This document shows positions 1 through 5,118 of a DNA stretch of 52,150 nt, in pieces (the stretch's first letter is position 1; every line of letters starts with the position of its first letter). The notes beneath the pieces are model-generated. The model was not told the origin of the DNA and made no database searches. It was given only the letters and a program-made list of their open reading frames with translations. The position numbers and the translations under genes were made by a program. The stretch spans positions 1 through 52,150 of the forward strand of contig CAZKCT010000008.1 in NCBI GenBank assembly GCA_964551545.1. The letters are read 5' to 3'. This DNA comes from Thiopontia sp964551545. GTDB lineage: Bacteria > Pseudomonadota > Gammaproteobacteria > GCF-002020875.

Positions 1-2
1 GC

Positions 3-65
3 GCCATGTGGCACGCTGAGCGACTCCAAGAAGAGGAGAAAGCGATCAGGGAGGGTCAGTTCTAA
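3..65 (+). CDS. C-terminal tail of an unidentified protein (partial)
   Basis: An open frame enters from the left edge and ends at TAA (63-65). The visible residues end in a charged, probably helical tail (...ERLQEEEKAIREGQF). Its last codons run into the cassette repeat starting at 53, and the TTC TAA end is part of that repeat. The fragment is too short to assign a family. Charged tails like this occur in small antitoxins, but that is only a guess, and it could be chance read-through. Confidence 0.3.
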   Translation, partial: AMWHAERLQEEEKAIREGQF

Positions 66-74
66 CATAACAAC
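53..74 (+). repeat. Cassette head repeat, copy 1
   Basis: GGTCAGTTCTAACATAA followed by CAAC. A near-identical copy is at 431-453 and related copies are at 1366-1388 and 1945-1969. It ends 7 bp before the TTGACA of the next promoter, the same distance as in copy 2. Confidence 0.7.
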
Positions 75-81
75 AATAAAC

Positions 82-110
82 TTGACAACCCAACACGCCC
101 AAACTAAAGT
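82..110 (+). promoter_or_regulatory. Sigma70-type promoter of the 120-386 gene, leaderless geometry
   Basis: TTGACA at 82-87, a 17-bp spacer and TAAAGT at 105-110. Only 9 nt separate the -10 box from the ATG at 120, so transcription should start at or next to the start codon. No Shine-Dalgarno sequence could lie on the mRNA. Confidence 0.6.
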
Positions 111-119
111 CGTCAGATC

Positions 120-386
120 ATGACTGCCATAACCTTCGACACACTCAAATTCAGCAAACGCCTTATAGAAGCTGGCGCTACTCCTGAACTTGCTGATGCT
201 TTAGCCGAAGCTCAGAAAGACTCCCTTGCAGACTTACTGGAGTCTCAGCTAGCTACGAGAGCGGACATCACCCGCCTTGAACTACGACTGGAACGCATTG
301 AAGGGGAAATTAAGTTAAATCGATGGATGCTTGCTGTTGTAATGGCAGCTGTTGTTTTACCTATTCTCAAGGACTTCCTCAGCTAG
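120..386 (+). CDS. Small coiled-coil protein with C-terminal membrane anchor (DUF1640-like)
   Basis: 88 residues. The N-terminal part (about 1-35) is helical with an EAGATPELADALAEA stretch. Residues 40-68 (LATRADITRLELRLERIEGEI) have the heptad pattern and charge mix of a coiled coil. Residues 70-87 form one hydrophobic segment (WMLAVVMAAVVLPIL). This architecture matches the DUF1640 / CCDC90-type small proteins, whose bacterial function is not established. It resembles the proteins at 498-704 and 3926-4150. The start is the only ATG that fits the promoter at 82-110, and no ribosome binding site is visible. The gene sits in a strip of toxin-antitoxin cassettes and carries the same head repeat, but it has no partner gene. 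Function unknown. Confidence 0.75.
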   Translation: MTAITFDTLKFSKRLIEAGATPELADALAEAQKDSLADLLESQLATRADITRLELRLERIEGEIKLNRWMLAVVMAAVVLPILKDFLS

Positions 387-400
387 ATTACCCCACCACA

Positions 401-423
401 TCCCGCTTTAAGGGGGCAGCTCC
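401..423 (+). repeat. Cassette tail repeat, copy 1
   Basis: CGCTTTAAGGGGGCAGCTCC lies 14 bp after the stop of the 120-386 gene. A related sequence follows the second small gene at 711-734. Together with the head repeats it brackets each small gene as a unit. Confidence 0.45.
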
Positions 424-430
424 GAGAAAG

Positions 431-453
431 GGGGTCAGTTCTAACATAATAAC
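431..453 (+). repeat. Cassette head repeat, copy 2
   Basis: GGTCAGTTCTAACATAA followed by TAAC. It differs from copy 1 at one position in the core and again ends 7 bp before a TTGACA box. Confidence 0.7.
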
Positions 454-460
454 ACATGGC

Positions 461-490
461 TTGACAGCACAATCCCGCCCAAGATAAAGT
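461..490 (+). promoter_or_regulatory. Sigma70-type promoter of the 498-704 gene, leaderless geometry
   Basis: TTGACA at 461-466, an 18-bp spacer and TAAAGT at 485-490, the same -10 box as at 105-110. Seven bases follow before the ATG at 498, which places the predicted start of transcription on the A of the ATG. Confidence 0.6.
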
Positions 491-497
491 ATCAACC

Positions 498-704
498 ATG
501 ACAACCATGGTTACAGAAGTATACGAAGCCCTTATAGAGGCTGGCGCAAGCTCTGAGAAAGCGCAGAAAGCTGCCGAGGCGGTTTCTAGCCAAGAAAAAA
601 GATTAAGCCGTATTGAGCTCTTGGTAGTGGGTTTATATATTGCTGGTGGTGCTACTTTGGGCTATGTTGTCAGCCTGCTGAACACTATTATCGGCAAACT
701 GTGA
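498..704 (+). CDS. Small helical membrane protein, paralog of 3926-4150
   Basis: 68 residues. The N-terminus (TTMVTEVYEALIEAGASSEKAQKAAEAV) is clearly related to the start of the 3926-4150 protein (STMIKEVYIALIDAGTEEGKATAAAEAV). A short coiled stretch (about 30-42) is followed by one long hydrophobic segment (about 42-64) that should span or anchor in the inner membrane. The charged coiled coil is shorter than in its two relatives. The start has no ribosome binding site but is placed 7 nt after the -10 box. No catalytic motif is visible. Function unknown; a single-gene cassette next to three toxin-antitoxin pairs. Confidence 0.7.
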   Translation: MTTMVTEVYEALIEAGASSEKAQKAAEAVSSQEKRLSRIELLVVGLYIAGGATLGYVVSLLNTIIGKL

Positions 705-710
705 CCTTAT

Positions 711-734
711 CCCACCGCTTCAGGGGTCAACTCC
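711..734 (+). repeat. Cassette tail repeat, copy 2
   Basis: CCGCTTCAGGGGTCAACTCC just after the stop of the 498-704 gene. It matches the tail repeat at 401-423 and also contains the GGGGTCA start of the head repeat, but no promoter follows on the plus strand. The next genes run the other way. Confidence 0.4.
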
Positions 735-750
735 TTGCTCCCGCAACACG

Positions 751-1029
751 TCACCGATAAACTTCATCATGACTCCCCACATTCACCGGAATAAGCTGCC
801 CATCCTCAATCAACAATTCTAATGTGATCCGGTAGCTGATATTAATCGAAACCGAGTGCAGCCCACTCAATGAGCCTTTAAGCGGGTGCAGACGCAATGA
901 TGGATGGTACGGATCAAGCTCCAACAGATTAAGCACTTTCTTATACTGAGCAATCAGCTCTGGATGCCTTTTGATAAACTTGGCTGCCCGCTTGAGGTAG
1001 AGCTTGGTATAGAGCAGCCGATACTGCAC
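751..1029 (-). CDS. RelE/ParE-superfamily toxin
   Basis: 92 residues. Basic helices (LYLKRAAKFIKRHPELIAQYKKVLNLL) are followed by LHPLKGSLSGLHSVSINISYRI and a C-terminal GSHDEVYR. This is the helix-strand order and the LKG...G...SVxxxYRI signature of the RelE/ParE/YafQ toxin fold; members cut mRNA on the ribosome or poison gyrase, and the sequence alone does not decide which. The start is GTG, and the antitoxin stop TAG shares its last base with it (TAGTG), so the pair is translationally coupled. The antitoxin-first order is typical of type II systems. The conserved C-terminal H-D-E-V-Y-R favours the YafQ-like mRNase group, an inference. Confidence 0.85.
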   Translation of the reverse strand: MQYRLLYTKLYLKRAAKFIKRHPELIAQYKKVLNLLELDPYHPSLRLHPLKGSLSGLHSVSINISYRITLELLIEDGQLIPVNVGSHDEVYR

Positions 1030-1286
1030 TACACCATCTCTCTAAGACGATCCACGTGCGCCTCGGGAGACTCTTCGATGTAGTCACCCGCTATAACTTG
1101 CTGACGCACCTCATACAACGCCGCTTCGAGCTCACAAACCCTTAACCGGTTATACTCTTCTAACCCCATCACAACATATGATTCCGTACCGCGCACCGAG
1201 ATCATCGCCTCTGAGTCTTTTTCTAGCGCGTTTTGGATAGAGGAAACCCCTTTTGTCTTAAGGTCATTTGCCACAATTGTTTCCAT
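1029..1286 (-). CDS. Phd/YefM-family antitoxin
   Basis: 85 residues. The N-terminal half (ANDLKTKGVSSIQNAL...AMISVRGTESYVVMGLEEYNRL) shows the Phd/YefM DNA-binding fold, with the xVxxLEEYxRL helix end. The C-terminal half is acidic (EESPEAHVDRLREMV) and would wrap the toxin. It neutralises the RelE-type toxin encoded next and represses the shared promoter, as is usual in this family. The ATG at 1286 has a good ribosome binding site (GGAGAA, 6 nt upstream). That contrasts with the neighbouring cassettes, so this one has a conventional leader. Confidence 0.85.
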   Translation of the reverse strand: METIVANDLKTKGVSSIQNALEKDSEAMISVRGTESYVVMGLEEYNRLRVCELEAALYEVRQQVIAGDYIEESPEAHVDRLREMV

Positions 1287-1305
1287 GGCCGTTCTCCAGA
1301 ACTTC

Positions 1306-1347
1306 GTACAATATGATCAATCGTACTCTTTATCGTGCTTTTGTCAA
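1306..1347 (-). promoter_or_regulatory. Promoter and probable operator of the RelE/Phd-type pair
   Basis: On the minus strand TTGACA (1342-1347) is followed after 16 bp by TACGAT (1320-1325). An imperfect inverted repeat, TACGAT-TGATCA-T-ATTGTA (about 1307-1325), overlaps the -10 box and is a plausible autorepressor site. Boxes are seen directly; the operator role is inferred. Confidence 0.5.
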
Positions 1348-1365
1348 AGAAAGAATGGATCAACA

Positions 1366-1388
1366 GGGGTCAGTTCCAACATTACAAC
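1366..1388 (+). repeat. Cassette head repeat, copy 3
   Basis: GGGGTCAGTTCCAACATTAC plus AAC, two changes in the core relative to copy 2. It precedes the brnT promoter by 8 bp, as the other copies precede theirs by 7 bp. Confidence 0.65.
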
Positions 1389-1396
1389 TCGCCACC

Positions 1397-1425
1397 TTGA
1401 CACATGGATAATAACGGTATATTTT
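1397..1425 (+). promoter_or_regulatory. Promoter of brnTA, leaderless geometry
   Basis: TTGACA at 1397-1402, 17 bp, TATTTT at 1420-1425 (an alternative TATATT at 1418-1423 has a 15-bp spacer). Seven nt separate 1425 from the brnT ATG at 1433, the same arrangement as for the small membrane proteins. Confidence 0.55.
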
Positions 1426-1432
1426 TTAACCC

Positions 1433-1693
1433 ATGAAGTTTGAATTTGATCCCATCAAAAGCCAATCCAACTTAGCAAAACATGGAATCGACTTCATTGA
1501 CGCCCAACAACTCTGGAGCGACCCGGAACTGATTGGGCTAGAGGCGAACTCTGAGACAGAACCGCGACTCTTTGCAATTGGCAAAACAGGAAAAAAACAC
1601 TGGACAACCGTCTATACATACAGAGGCGATGTAATTCGTATCATTTCGGTACGAAGAGCACGAAACAAAGAGATTCAATACTATGAAAGCTGA
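1433..1693 (+). CDS. brnT: BrnT-family ribonuclease toxin
   Basis: 86 residues with the BrnT signature: FEFDPIKSQSNLAKHGIDF at the N-terminus, then a central strand region (RLFAIGKTGKKHWTTVYTYRGDVIRIISVRRA) and the closing RRARNKEIQYYE. BrnT is a RelE-fold RNase held inactive by BrnA. Here the toxin gene comes first and overlaps the antitoxin gene by 11 bp, the normal BrnT-BrnA order. No ribosome binding site precedes the ATG. The start is set by the N-terminal match to the family and by the promoter ending 7 nt upstream. Confidence 0.93.
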   Translation: MKFEFDPIKSQSNLAKHGIDFIDAQQLWSDPELIGLEANSETEPRLFAIGKTGKKHWTTVYTYRGDVIRIISVRRARNKEIQYYES

Positions 1694-1913
1694 AACGATT
1701 GATCATCTGGTAGATGAAGGTGAAATTGATGTAATGGAACTCGCTGAGCTGAGGTCAGCTCGTCGCCTCAACCATGAACCGAAGCGCGTCAATGTCGATT
1801 TCCCCCAGTGGGTGATCGACTCTCTGGATAAAGAGGCGGCCAGAGTCGGGGTAACCCGCCAGTCCATTATCAAGATGTGGCTGGTCGAACGCCTGGAGGC
1901 TTCTCATTATTGA
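1683..1913 (+). CDS. brnA: BrnA-family antitoxin (ribbon-helix-helix)
   Basis: 76 residues. The C-terminal half (KRVNVDFPQWVIDSLDKEAARVGVTRQSIIKMWLVERLEA) is a CopG/MetJ-like ribbon-helix-helix: a beta strand followed by two helices with the VTRQSIIK turn. It dimerises, binds BrnT through the N-terminal part and represses the operon. The N-terminal 35 residues are acidic and likely make the toxin contact. It overlaps brnT by 11 bp. No terminator follows; the next head-repeat copy begins 32 bp downstream. Confidence 0.93.
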   Translation: MKAETIDHLVDEGEIDVMELAELRSARRLNHEPKRVNVDFPQWVIDSLDKEAARVGVTRQSIIKMWLVERLEASHY

Positions 1914-1944
1914 GCCTTGAGCCGTGTTGTTGGCTGGCATACAG

Positions 1945-1969
1945 AAGGTCAACACCCCAACATAACAAC
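1945..1969 (+). repeat. Degenerate cassette head repeat, copy 4
   Basis: GGTCAACACCCCAACATAAC plus AAC. It keeps the GGTCA head and the CAACATAACAAC end of the other copies, but no TTGACA box follows and the gene on the right runs on the minus strand. It looks like a cassette boundary that no longer drives a gene. Confidence 0.4.
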
Positions 1970-1977
1970 TGCTACGC

Positions 1978-2349
1978 CTAAACCATCATACAATCATAAA
2001 GCGCAATCTTGGCGTCCACGCTCATCAATCTTAACTTGTGCCGCTGGCTCTGCACGATCAACATCCGGTCAAACAGATCACGGTGATGAAACGGCAGCTC
2101 TTTCAACAGCAACGCATCCTCTGCTCTGAAATCAAGCAACTCAAAACCACTCTCAATCGCAATCTCTGCAGGGTTGAAGTCAACAGTCAGCTTACCAATG
2201 GATGCCTTGATCATCAGCTCTGCCACGGTTACCGAGCTGACGTTGATGATATTGGTTGGCACCTCCAGCTGTTCTCGAAATCGCTTACTGAGCTTTTCTG
2301 GCTCCGCAACAGCCCATAGAAACATATGGGTATCGAGCAGAATTTTCAC
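1978..2349 (-). CDS. vapC: VapC-like PIN-domain toxin
   Basis: 123 residues, the usual size for VapC. The PIN acidic residues are present: D6 in LLDTH, E44 in TVAELMIK, D94 in HHRDLFDRML and D112 near the C-terminus. Members are Mg-dependent endoribonucleases, often cutting tRNA. This subgroup (DTHxFLW, PFHHRDxFDRML) commonly pairs with Phd-type rather than AbrB-type antitoxins, as here. The start is GTG within GTGA, overlapping the antitoxin stop by 4 nt, so translation is coupled. The gene converges on the degenerate head repeat at 1945-1969. Confidence 0.92.
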   Translation of the reverse strand: MKILLDTHMFLWAVAEPEKLSKRFREQLEVPTNIINVSSVTVAELMIKASIGKLTVDFNPAEIAIESGFELLDFRAEDALLLKELPFHHRDLFDRMLIVQSQRHKLRLMSVDAKIALYDCMMV

Positions 2350-2582
2350 CCCAGATCTCCATAGAACATCTCATTGATCCCTTCATCTTCATGCTCAAAC
2401 AACTCATCAGGAACAGAGTATTTTCCTGACAAAAGCCCCAGTTTTCTTTTGGACTCAAGCTGATGCGGAACCAGATCAACCAGCGGTAGATTATTTTTGG
2501 AGATCACGATTGTCTCGCCATGAAACGCCCGATCAACCAGCTGTGACAGATTGGTTTTTGCTTCTGATATATTGACCTGCAT
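2346..2582 (-). CDS. Phd/YefM-family antitoxin of the PIN toxin
   Basis: 78 residues. MQVNISEAKTNLSQLVDRAFHGETIVISKNNLPLVDLVP is a textbook Phd/YefM N-terminal domain (EAKxxLSxLVdrxxxGExivItrxgxPvaxLvP). The acidic tail (FEHEDEGINEMFYGDLG) should occupy the PIN active site. AAGGTG lies about 8 nt before the ATG, supporting this start. It is encoded first and overlaps vapC by 4 nt. The GGTCAAC repeats just upstream are the likely operator. Confidence 0.92.
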   Translation of the reverse strand: MQVNISEAKTNLSQLVDRAFHGETIVISKNNLPLVDLVPHQLESKRKLGLLSGKYSVPDELFEHEDEGINEMFYGDLG

Positions 2583-2607
2583 GACTGTTCACCTTAGCAA
2601 CAAGAAT

Positions 2608-2650
2608 AGGTCAACAATACCTAAATAGGTCAACCTGGTCAACTTGGTCG
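2608..2650 (-). promoter_or_regulatory. Tandem GGTCAAC repeats and promoter of the vapC pair
   Basis: Three copies of GGTCAAC (2609-2615, 2628-2634, 2637-2643) plus a partial GGTCG (2646-2650) lie directly upstream of the antitoxin gene. On the minus strand they read GTTGACC, so two also resemble -35 boxes; TTGACC-17 bp-TATTGT is one possible promoter. They are probably operator half-sites for the Phd-type antitoxin, an inference. Confidence 0.5.
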
Positions 2651-2668
2651 TTTTTTCAGAAACAAAGA

Positions 2669-2701
2669 AAAACCCTACCAGCCGCTATCTGATAGGGTTT
2701 T
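2669..2701 (-). terminator. Hairpin terminator between cassette strip and tRNA
   Basis: A 9-bp stem AAAACCCTA / TAGGGTTTT with a 15-nt loop. T- or A-rich tracts on both sides allow it to work in both directions. It insulates the vapC pair from the tRNA/ribosomal-protein transcript. Confidence 0.55.
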
Positions 2702-2772
2702 CTCAATGACCCAGGCACATGGATTGTTGGCCTCGCTACGCTCCGCCATTCCGACCTATTGTTTTAGAAAAC

Positions 2773-2804
2773 AAAAAAGCCTCACATCAAAAGTTCTGTG
2801 AGGC
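2773..2804 (-). terminator. Rho-independent terminator of the tRNA-Gln transcript
   Basis: On the minus strand GCCTCACA pairs with TGTGAGGC (2779-2786 with 2797-2804) and is followed by six T. It lies 8 bp after the tRNA 3' end. Confidence 0.8.
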
Positions 2805-2811
2805 TCCAATT

Positions 2812-2885
2812 TGGCTCGGGCGCATGGATTCGAACCACGATTAGATGAGTCAGAGTCATCTGTCCTGCCGTTAGACGACGCCCGA
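2812..2885 (-). tRNA. glnT: tRNA-Gln (anticodon CUG)
   Basis: Folds as a complete cloverleaf: acceptor TCGGGCG / CGCCCGA, a D arm with GTCTAACGGCAGGAC, anticodon stem GATGA / TCATC around loop CTCTGAC (anticodon CTG, reading CAG), and a T arm CGTGG-TTCGAAT-CCATG. The discriminator is G and the CCA end is encoded. It lies downstream of rpsI and may share its transcript, since only a weak hairpin separates them. Confidence 0.95.
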
Positions 2886-2896
2886 ATAAACGGTAG

Positions 2897-2916
2897 TTCG
2901 AGGCAATAACCTCGAA
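2897..2916 (-). terminator. Short hairpin after rpsI
   Basis: TTCGAGG / CCTCGAA, 7 bp with a 6-nt loop, begins 4 bp after the rpsI stop. It lacks a T tract, so it may be a processing or RNA-stability site rather than a true terminator, and would allow read-through into the tRNA. Confidence 0.4.
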
Positions 2917-2920
2917 AGAA

Positions 2921-3316
2921 TTAACGCTTGGAGTACTGCGTCGCCTTACGTGCTTTATGCAGACCGACCTTCTTACGCTCGACCTTACGAGAGTCACGGG
3001 TAACAAATCCGGCCTCACGCAGTGTTGGGCGCAGGCTCTCGTCGTACTGCATCAGCGCACGGGTGATGCCGTGACGAATTGCACCGGACTGACCGGTGAT
3101 GCCGCCACCCGCAACATTGACATTGATATCAAACTTGTCGGCCATATCAACGGCTGCCAGCGCCTGATTGACAACCATGCGCGAAGTTGGGCGACCAAAG
3201 AAGTCATCCAGGCTCTTGCCGTTGATGGTGACGCTGCCTGTACCGGGGCGCAGGTAGACACGCGCTGTTGAGGTCTTGCGACGTCCGGTTCCGTAATACT
3301 GTTCTGTCATTGCCAT
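2921..3316 (-). CDS. rpsI: 30S ribosomal protein S9
   Basis: 131 residues, matching S9 over its whole length (QYYGTGRRKTSTARVYLRPG at the start, KVGLHKARKATQYSKR at the end). The C-terminal basic tail ending in K-R reaches the ribosomal P site. The first ATG is chosen because AAGAG lies about 10 nt upstream; a second ATG two codons later is less well placed. It follows rplM by 21 bp, the usual L13-S9 operon. In Pseudomonas-type genomes petABC follows directly; here tRNA-Gln and toxin cassettes follow, and petABC is at 49-52 kb. Confidence 0.97.
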   Translation of the reverse strand: MAMTEQYYGTGRRKTSTARVYLRPGTGSVTINGKSLDDFFGRPTSRMVVNQALAAVDMADKFDINVNVAGGGITGQSGAIRHGITRALMQYDESLRPTLREAGFVTRDSRKVERKKVGLHKARKATQYSKR

Positions 3317-3337
3317 GATTCGTTATCTCTTGTGCAA

Positions 3338-3769
3338 TTATGCAATTTCTAGGGGCTGTGGCTGCTGTGCGGTGTGTGGATGGTCGGTACCAGCATAGAC
3401 TTTCAGCTTACCGATCATGGCACGACCCAGCGGGTTGCGCGGCAACATGCCCTTGACTGCCAACTGAATAATGCGCTCTGGCGCTTTCTCATTCAGCTTC
3501 TCGAAGTTGGTGGATTTGAGGTTACCGACATACCCGGTGTAACGGTGATACATCTTGTCCTGACGCTTGTTGCCAGTCACCGCAACCTTCTCTGCATTGA
3601 TGACTACAATGTAGTCGCCAGTATCAACGTGCGGGGTGTACTCGGCTTTATGCTTGCCACGCAGGCGGTGAGCAATCTCAGAGGCGAGACGACCCAGTGT
3701 TTTGCCATCGGCATCAACCACATACCAGTCACGTTTGACCTCATGGGACTTGGCGCTGAAGGTTTTCAT
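3338..3769 (-). CDS. rplM: 50S ribosomal protein L13
   Basis: 143 residues. It begins MKTFSAKSHEVKRDWYVVDA and has the HKAEYTPHVDTGD and VKGMLPRNPLGRAM blocks conserved in L13, and it ends HTAQQPQPLEI. L13 is an early assembly protein of the 50S subunit. The ATG at 3769 is preferred over the TTG one codon upstream because GGAGC lies 8-12 nt before it and the family begins MKTF. First gene of the rplM-rpsI operon. Confidence 0.97.
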   Translation of the reverse strand: MKTFSAKSHEVKRDWYVVDADGKTLGRLASEIAHRLRGKHKAEYTPHVDTGDYIVVINAEKVAVTGNKRQDKMYHRYTGYVGNLKSTNFEKLNEKAPERIIQLAVKGMLPRNPLGRAMIGKLKVYAGTDHPHTAQQPQPLEIA

Positions 3770-3890
3770 CAATACTGCTCCAGAATTCTATTCAATACTA
3801 ACTACACGAGGATCCAACAGAGACCCCTCGGAAAAGAGCGCAGATTCTACAGAATGGTTTTTGTCGCTGCAAGAGGCAAGGGGCGTTTAT

Positions 3891-3918
3891 TTGCTTTCTT
3901 GTGGCATTTCCTTAGAAT
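3891..3918 (+). promoter_or_regulatory. Promoter of the 3926-4150 gene, leaderless geometry
   Basis: TTGCTT at 3891-3896, 16 bp, TAGAAT at 3913-3918, then exactly 7 nt to the ATG at 3926. No head repeat precedes this copy, but the -10-to-ATG distance is the same as for 498-704 and brnT. Confidence 0.5.
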
Positions 3919-3925
3919 GAAGCCC

Positions 3926-4150
3926 ATGAGCACAATGATCAAAGAAGTCTATATTGCGCTGATTGATGCTGGTACCGAAGAGGGCAAGGCAACCGCCGCT
4001 GCCGAGGCCGTCGCTGATTTTCAGTCAGAGATCAGCAAAGTGCACCATGAGATGGCTGAGATCAAGGCCGACATTAAAGTCCTGAAGTGGATGGTTGGCT
4101 TGGTGATCGCGGTTAATCTAATCCCTCTTCTTCGAGATCTACTGAGTTAG
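3926..4150 (+). CDS. Small coiled-coil membrane protein, third paralog
   Basis: 74 residues. N-terminus STMIKEVYIALIDAGTEEGKATAAAEAV is nearly the same as in 498-704. A coiled coil follows (about 29-50, SEISKVHHEMAEIKADIKVLK), then a C-terminal hydrophobic segment (WMVGLVIAVNLIPLLRDLLS) close to the end of the 120-386 protein (WMLAVVMAAVVLPILKDFLS). It thus joins features of both relatives. An in-frame ATG at 3917 exists but lies inside the -10 box; ATG 3926 fits the promoter. The 3' end overlaps the convergent hydrolase gene by 12 bp. Function unknown. Confidence 0.72.
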   Translation: MSTMIKEVYIALIDAGTEEGKATAAAEAVADFQSEISKVHHEMAEIKADIKVLKWMVGLVIAVNLIPLLRDLLS

Positions 4151-4765
4151 CCACATCTCTGCAGCCTGTCGCAACGCCACCAACCGCCCATGAAAGAAGT
4201 GGCTCGCCCCCTCAAAGACCTGGAACTCTGGTGGTAGCTGTTGTCGATCCACCCACTGCCGAACATTTTCAAAGGGGACCACCTCATCCGCATTCCCCAT
4301 CAGCACCATCCATGGCAACTCGACGCGTTCAATTGGGTCGATATCGGACATCACTCGGACCGGGGGCGCAACCAGCATCAGTCGCTCTGCACCTGCCTGC
4401 TCTGCGGTCAATAAAGCAATACGGGAGCCAAAAGAGAAACCGGCCAGTGAGATTGTCAAACCGGGCAGCTCTGAGTGTACCCACTCCGCCGCCGCCAGCA
4501 GATCACCCTGCTCACCGGCACCCTCATCATGCACCCCTTCACTCGCCCCGACCCCACGAAAGTTAAAGCGAAGTGCCGCCATCCCTGCACGCAAGGCTGC
4601 ACGGGCCAGCGTATGGACCACCTTGTTCTCCATGGTGCCGCCATGGAGCGGATGAGGATGAGCAATCAACAAGATCCCCACTGGGGGCTGCTGCGGACAC
4701 TCCAGCCAGATCTCCAGCGCCCCGGCAGGGCCGGGGATGGTGCCGCGAATCGCCTCACATGACAT
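4139..4765 (-). CDS. Alpha/beta-fold hydrolase of the COG2945 type
   Basis: 208 residues from ATG 4765. HPHPLHGGTMENKVV (36-50) is characteristic of this family, followed by FNFRGVGAS and the nucleophile elbow GFSFGS with Ser111. The acid is probably the Asp in GNADEVVPF, and the His is in GASHFFHG near the C-terminus. A cytoplasmic esterase or thioesterase-like role is expected from the fold; the substrate is unknown. Upstream in-frame codons read through the ferredoxin gene and were left out. The start overlaps the ferredoxin stop by 11 bp, so both genes are co-translated. Its 3' end overlaps the small membrane-protein gene on the other strand. Confidence 0.85.
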   Translation of the reverse strand: MSCEAIRGTIPGPAGALEIWLECPQQPPVGILLIAHPHPLHGGTMENKVVHTLARAALRAGMAALRFNFRGVGASEGVHDEGAGEQGDLLAAAEWVHSELPGLTISLAGFSFGSRIALLTAEQAGAERLMLVAPPVRVMSDIDPIERVELPWMVLMGNADEVVPFENVRQWVDRQQLPPEFQVFEGASHFFHGRLVALRQAAEMWLTQ

Positions 4766-5111
4766 TGATATTGAGCCCCTGAACTGGATCCCTGAGCCGC
4801 AACCGTTCGACAACCTCACCCTTTAATAGGTGGCGATCGATAATCTCATCAATATCCTCCTGATCAACATAGCGATACCAGACATTGTCCGGGTAGACCA
4901 CAACCGTCGGCCCTTCACCACAGCGCCCCATACAGCCCGATTTATTGATGCGGAAGTCGCCCGGCTGATGCAGCCCCAACGCCTTCACCCGCTGCCTGGC
5001 ATATCGGTGAAGATTTCTGGCACCATGCCGGGCACAACTGGCCTTCCCCTCCTCCGCCTGATGGGTGCAGAAAAAGAGGTGTCGTCGATAATATCCATCC
5101 ATCTGTTTCAT
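4755..5111 (-). CDS. Thioredoxin-like [2Fe-2S] ferredoxin
   Basis: 118 residues from ATG 5111. Four cysteines follow the thioredoxin-like ferredoxin spacing: one in HLFFCTHQ near residue 15, one about 11 residues on (KASCARHG), and a pair in SGCMGRCGEGP. The last motif and the following VVVYPDNVWYRYV are typical of the (2Fe-2S) ferredoxin / NuoE-like fold. It is probably a small electron carrier, partner unknown. A longer frame extends to 5243 across glcF on the other strand; it is rejected because the family starts just before the first Cys. No ribosome binding site precedes the ATG, but TATACT ends 7 nt upstream. Confidence 0.85.
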   Translation of the reverse strand: MKQMDGYYRRHLFFCTHQAEEGKASCARHGARNLHRYARQRVKALGLHQPGDFRINKSGCMGRCGEGPTVVVYPDNVWYRYVDQEDIDEIIDRHLLKGEVVERLRLRDPVQGLNINVM

Positions 5112-5118
5112 GGGCCGC

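Noticed and set aside
1917..2377. Plus-strand frames across the vapC region (1917-2129, 2038-2319, 2174-2377)
   Set aside because: All are antisense to vapC and its antitoxin, whose motifs and couplings are clear.
3374..4150. A long plus-strand frame (258 residues) running opposite rplM into the small membrane protein
   Set aside because: The first 180 residues are the antisense of rplM and have no family character. Only the part from ATG 3926 is supported, by its paralog and promoter.
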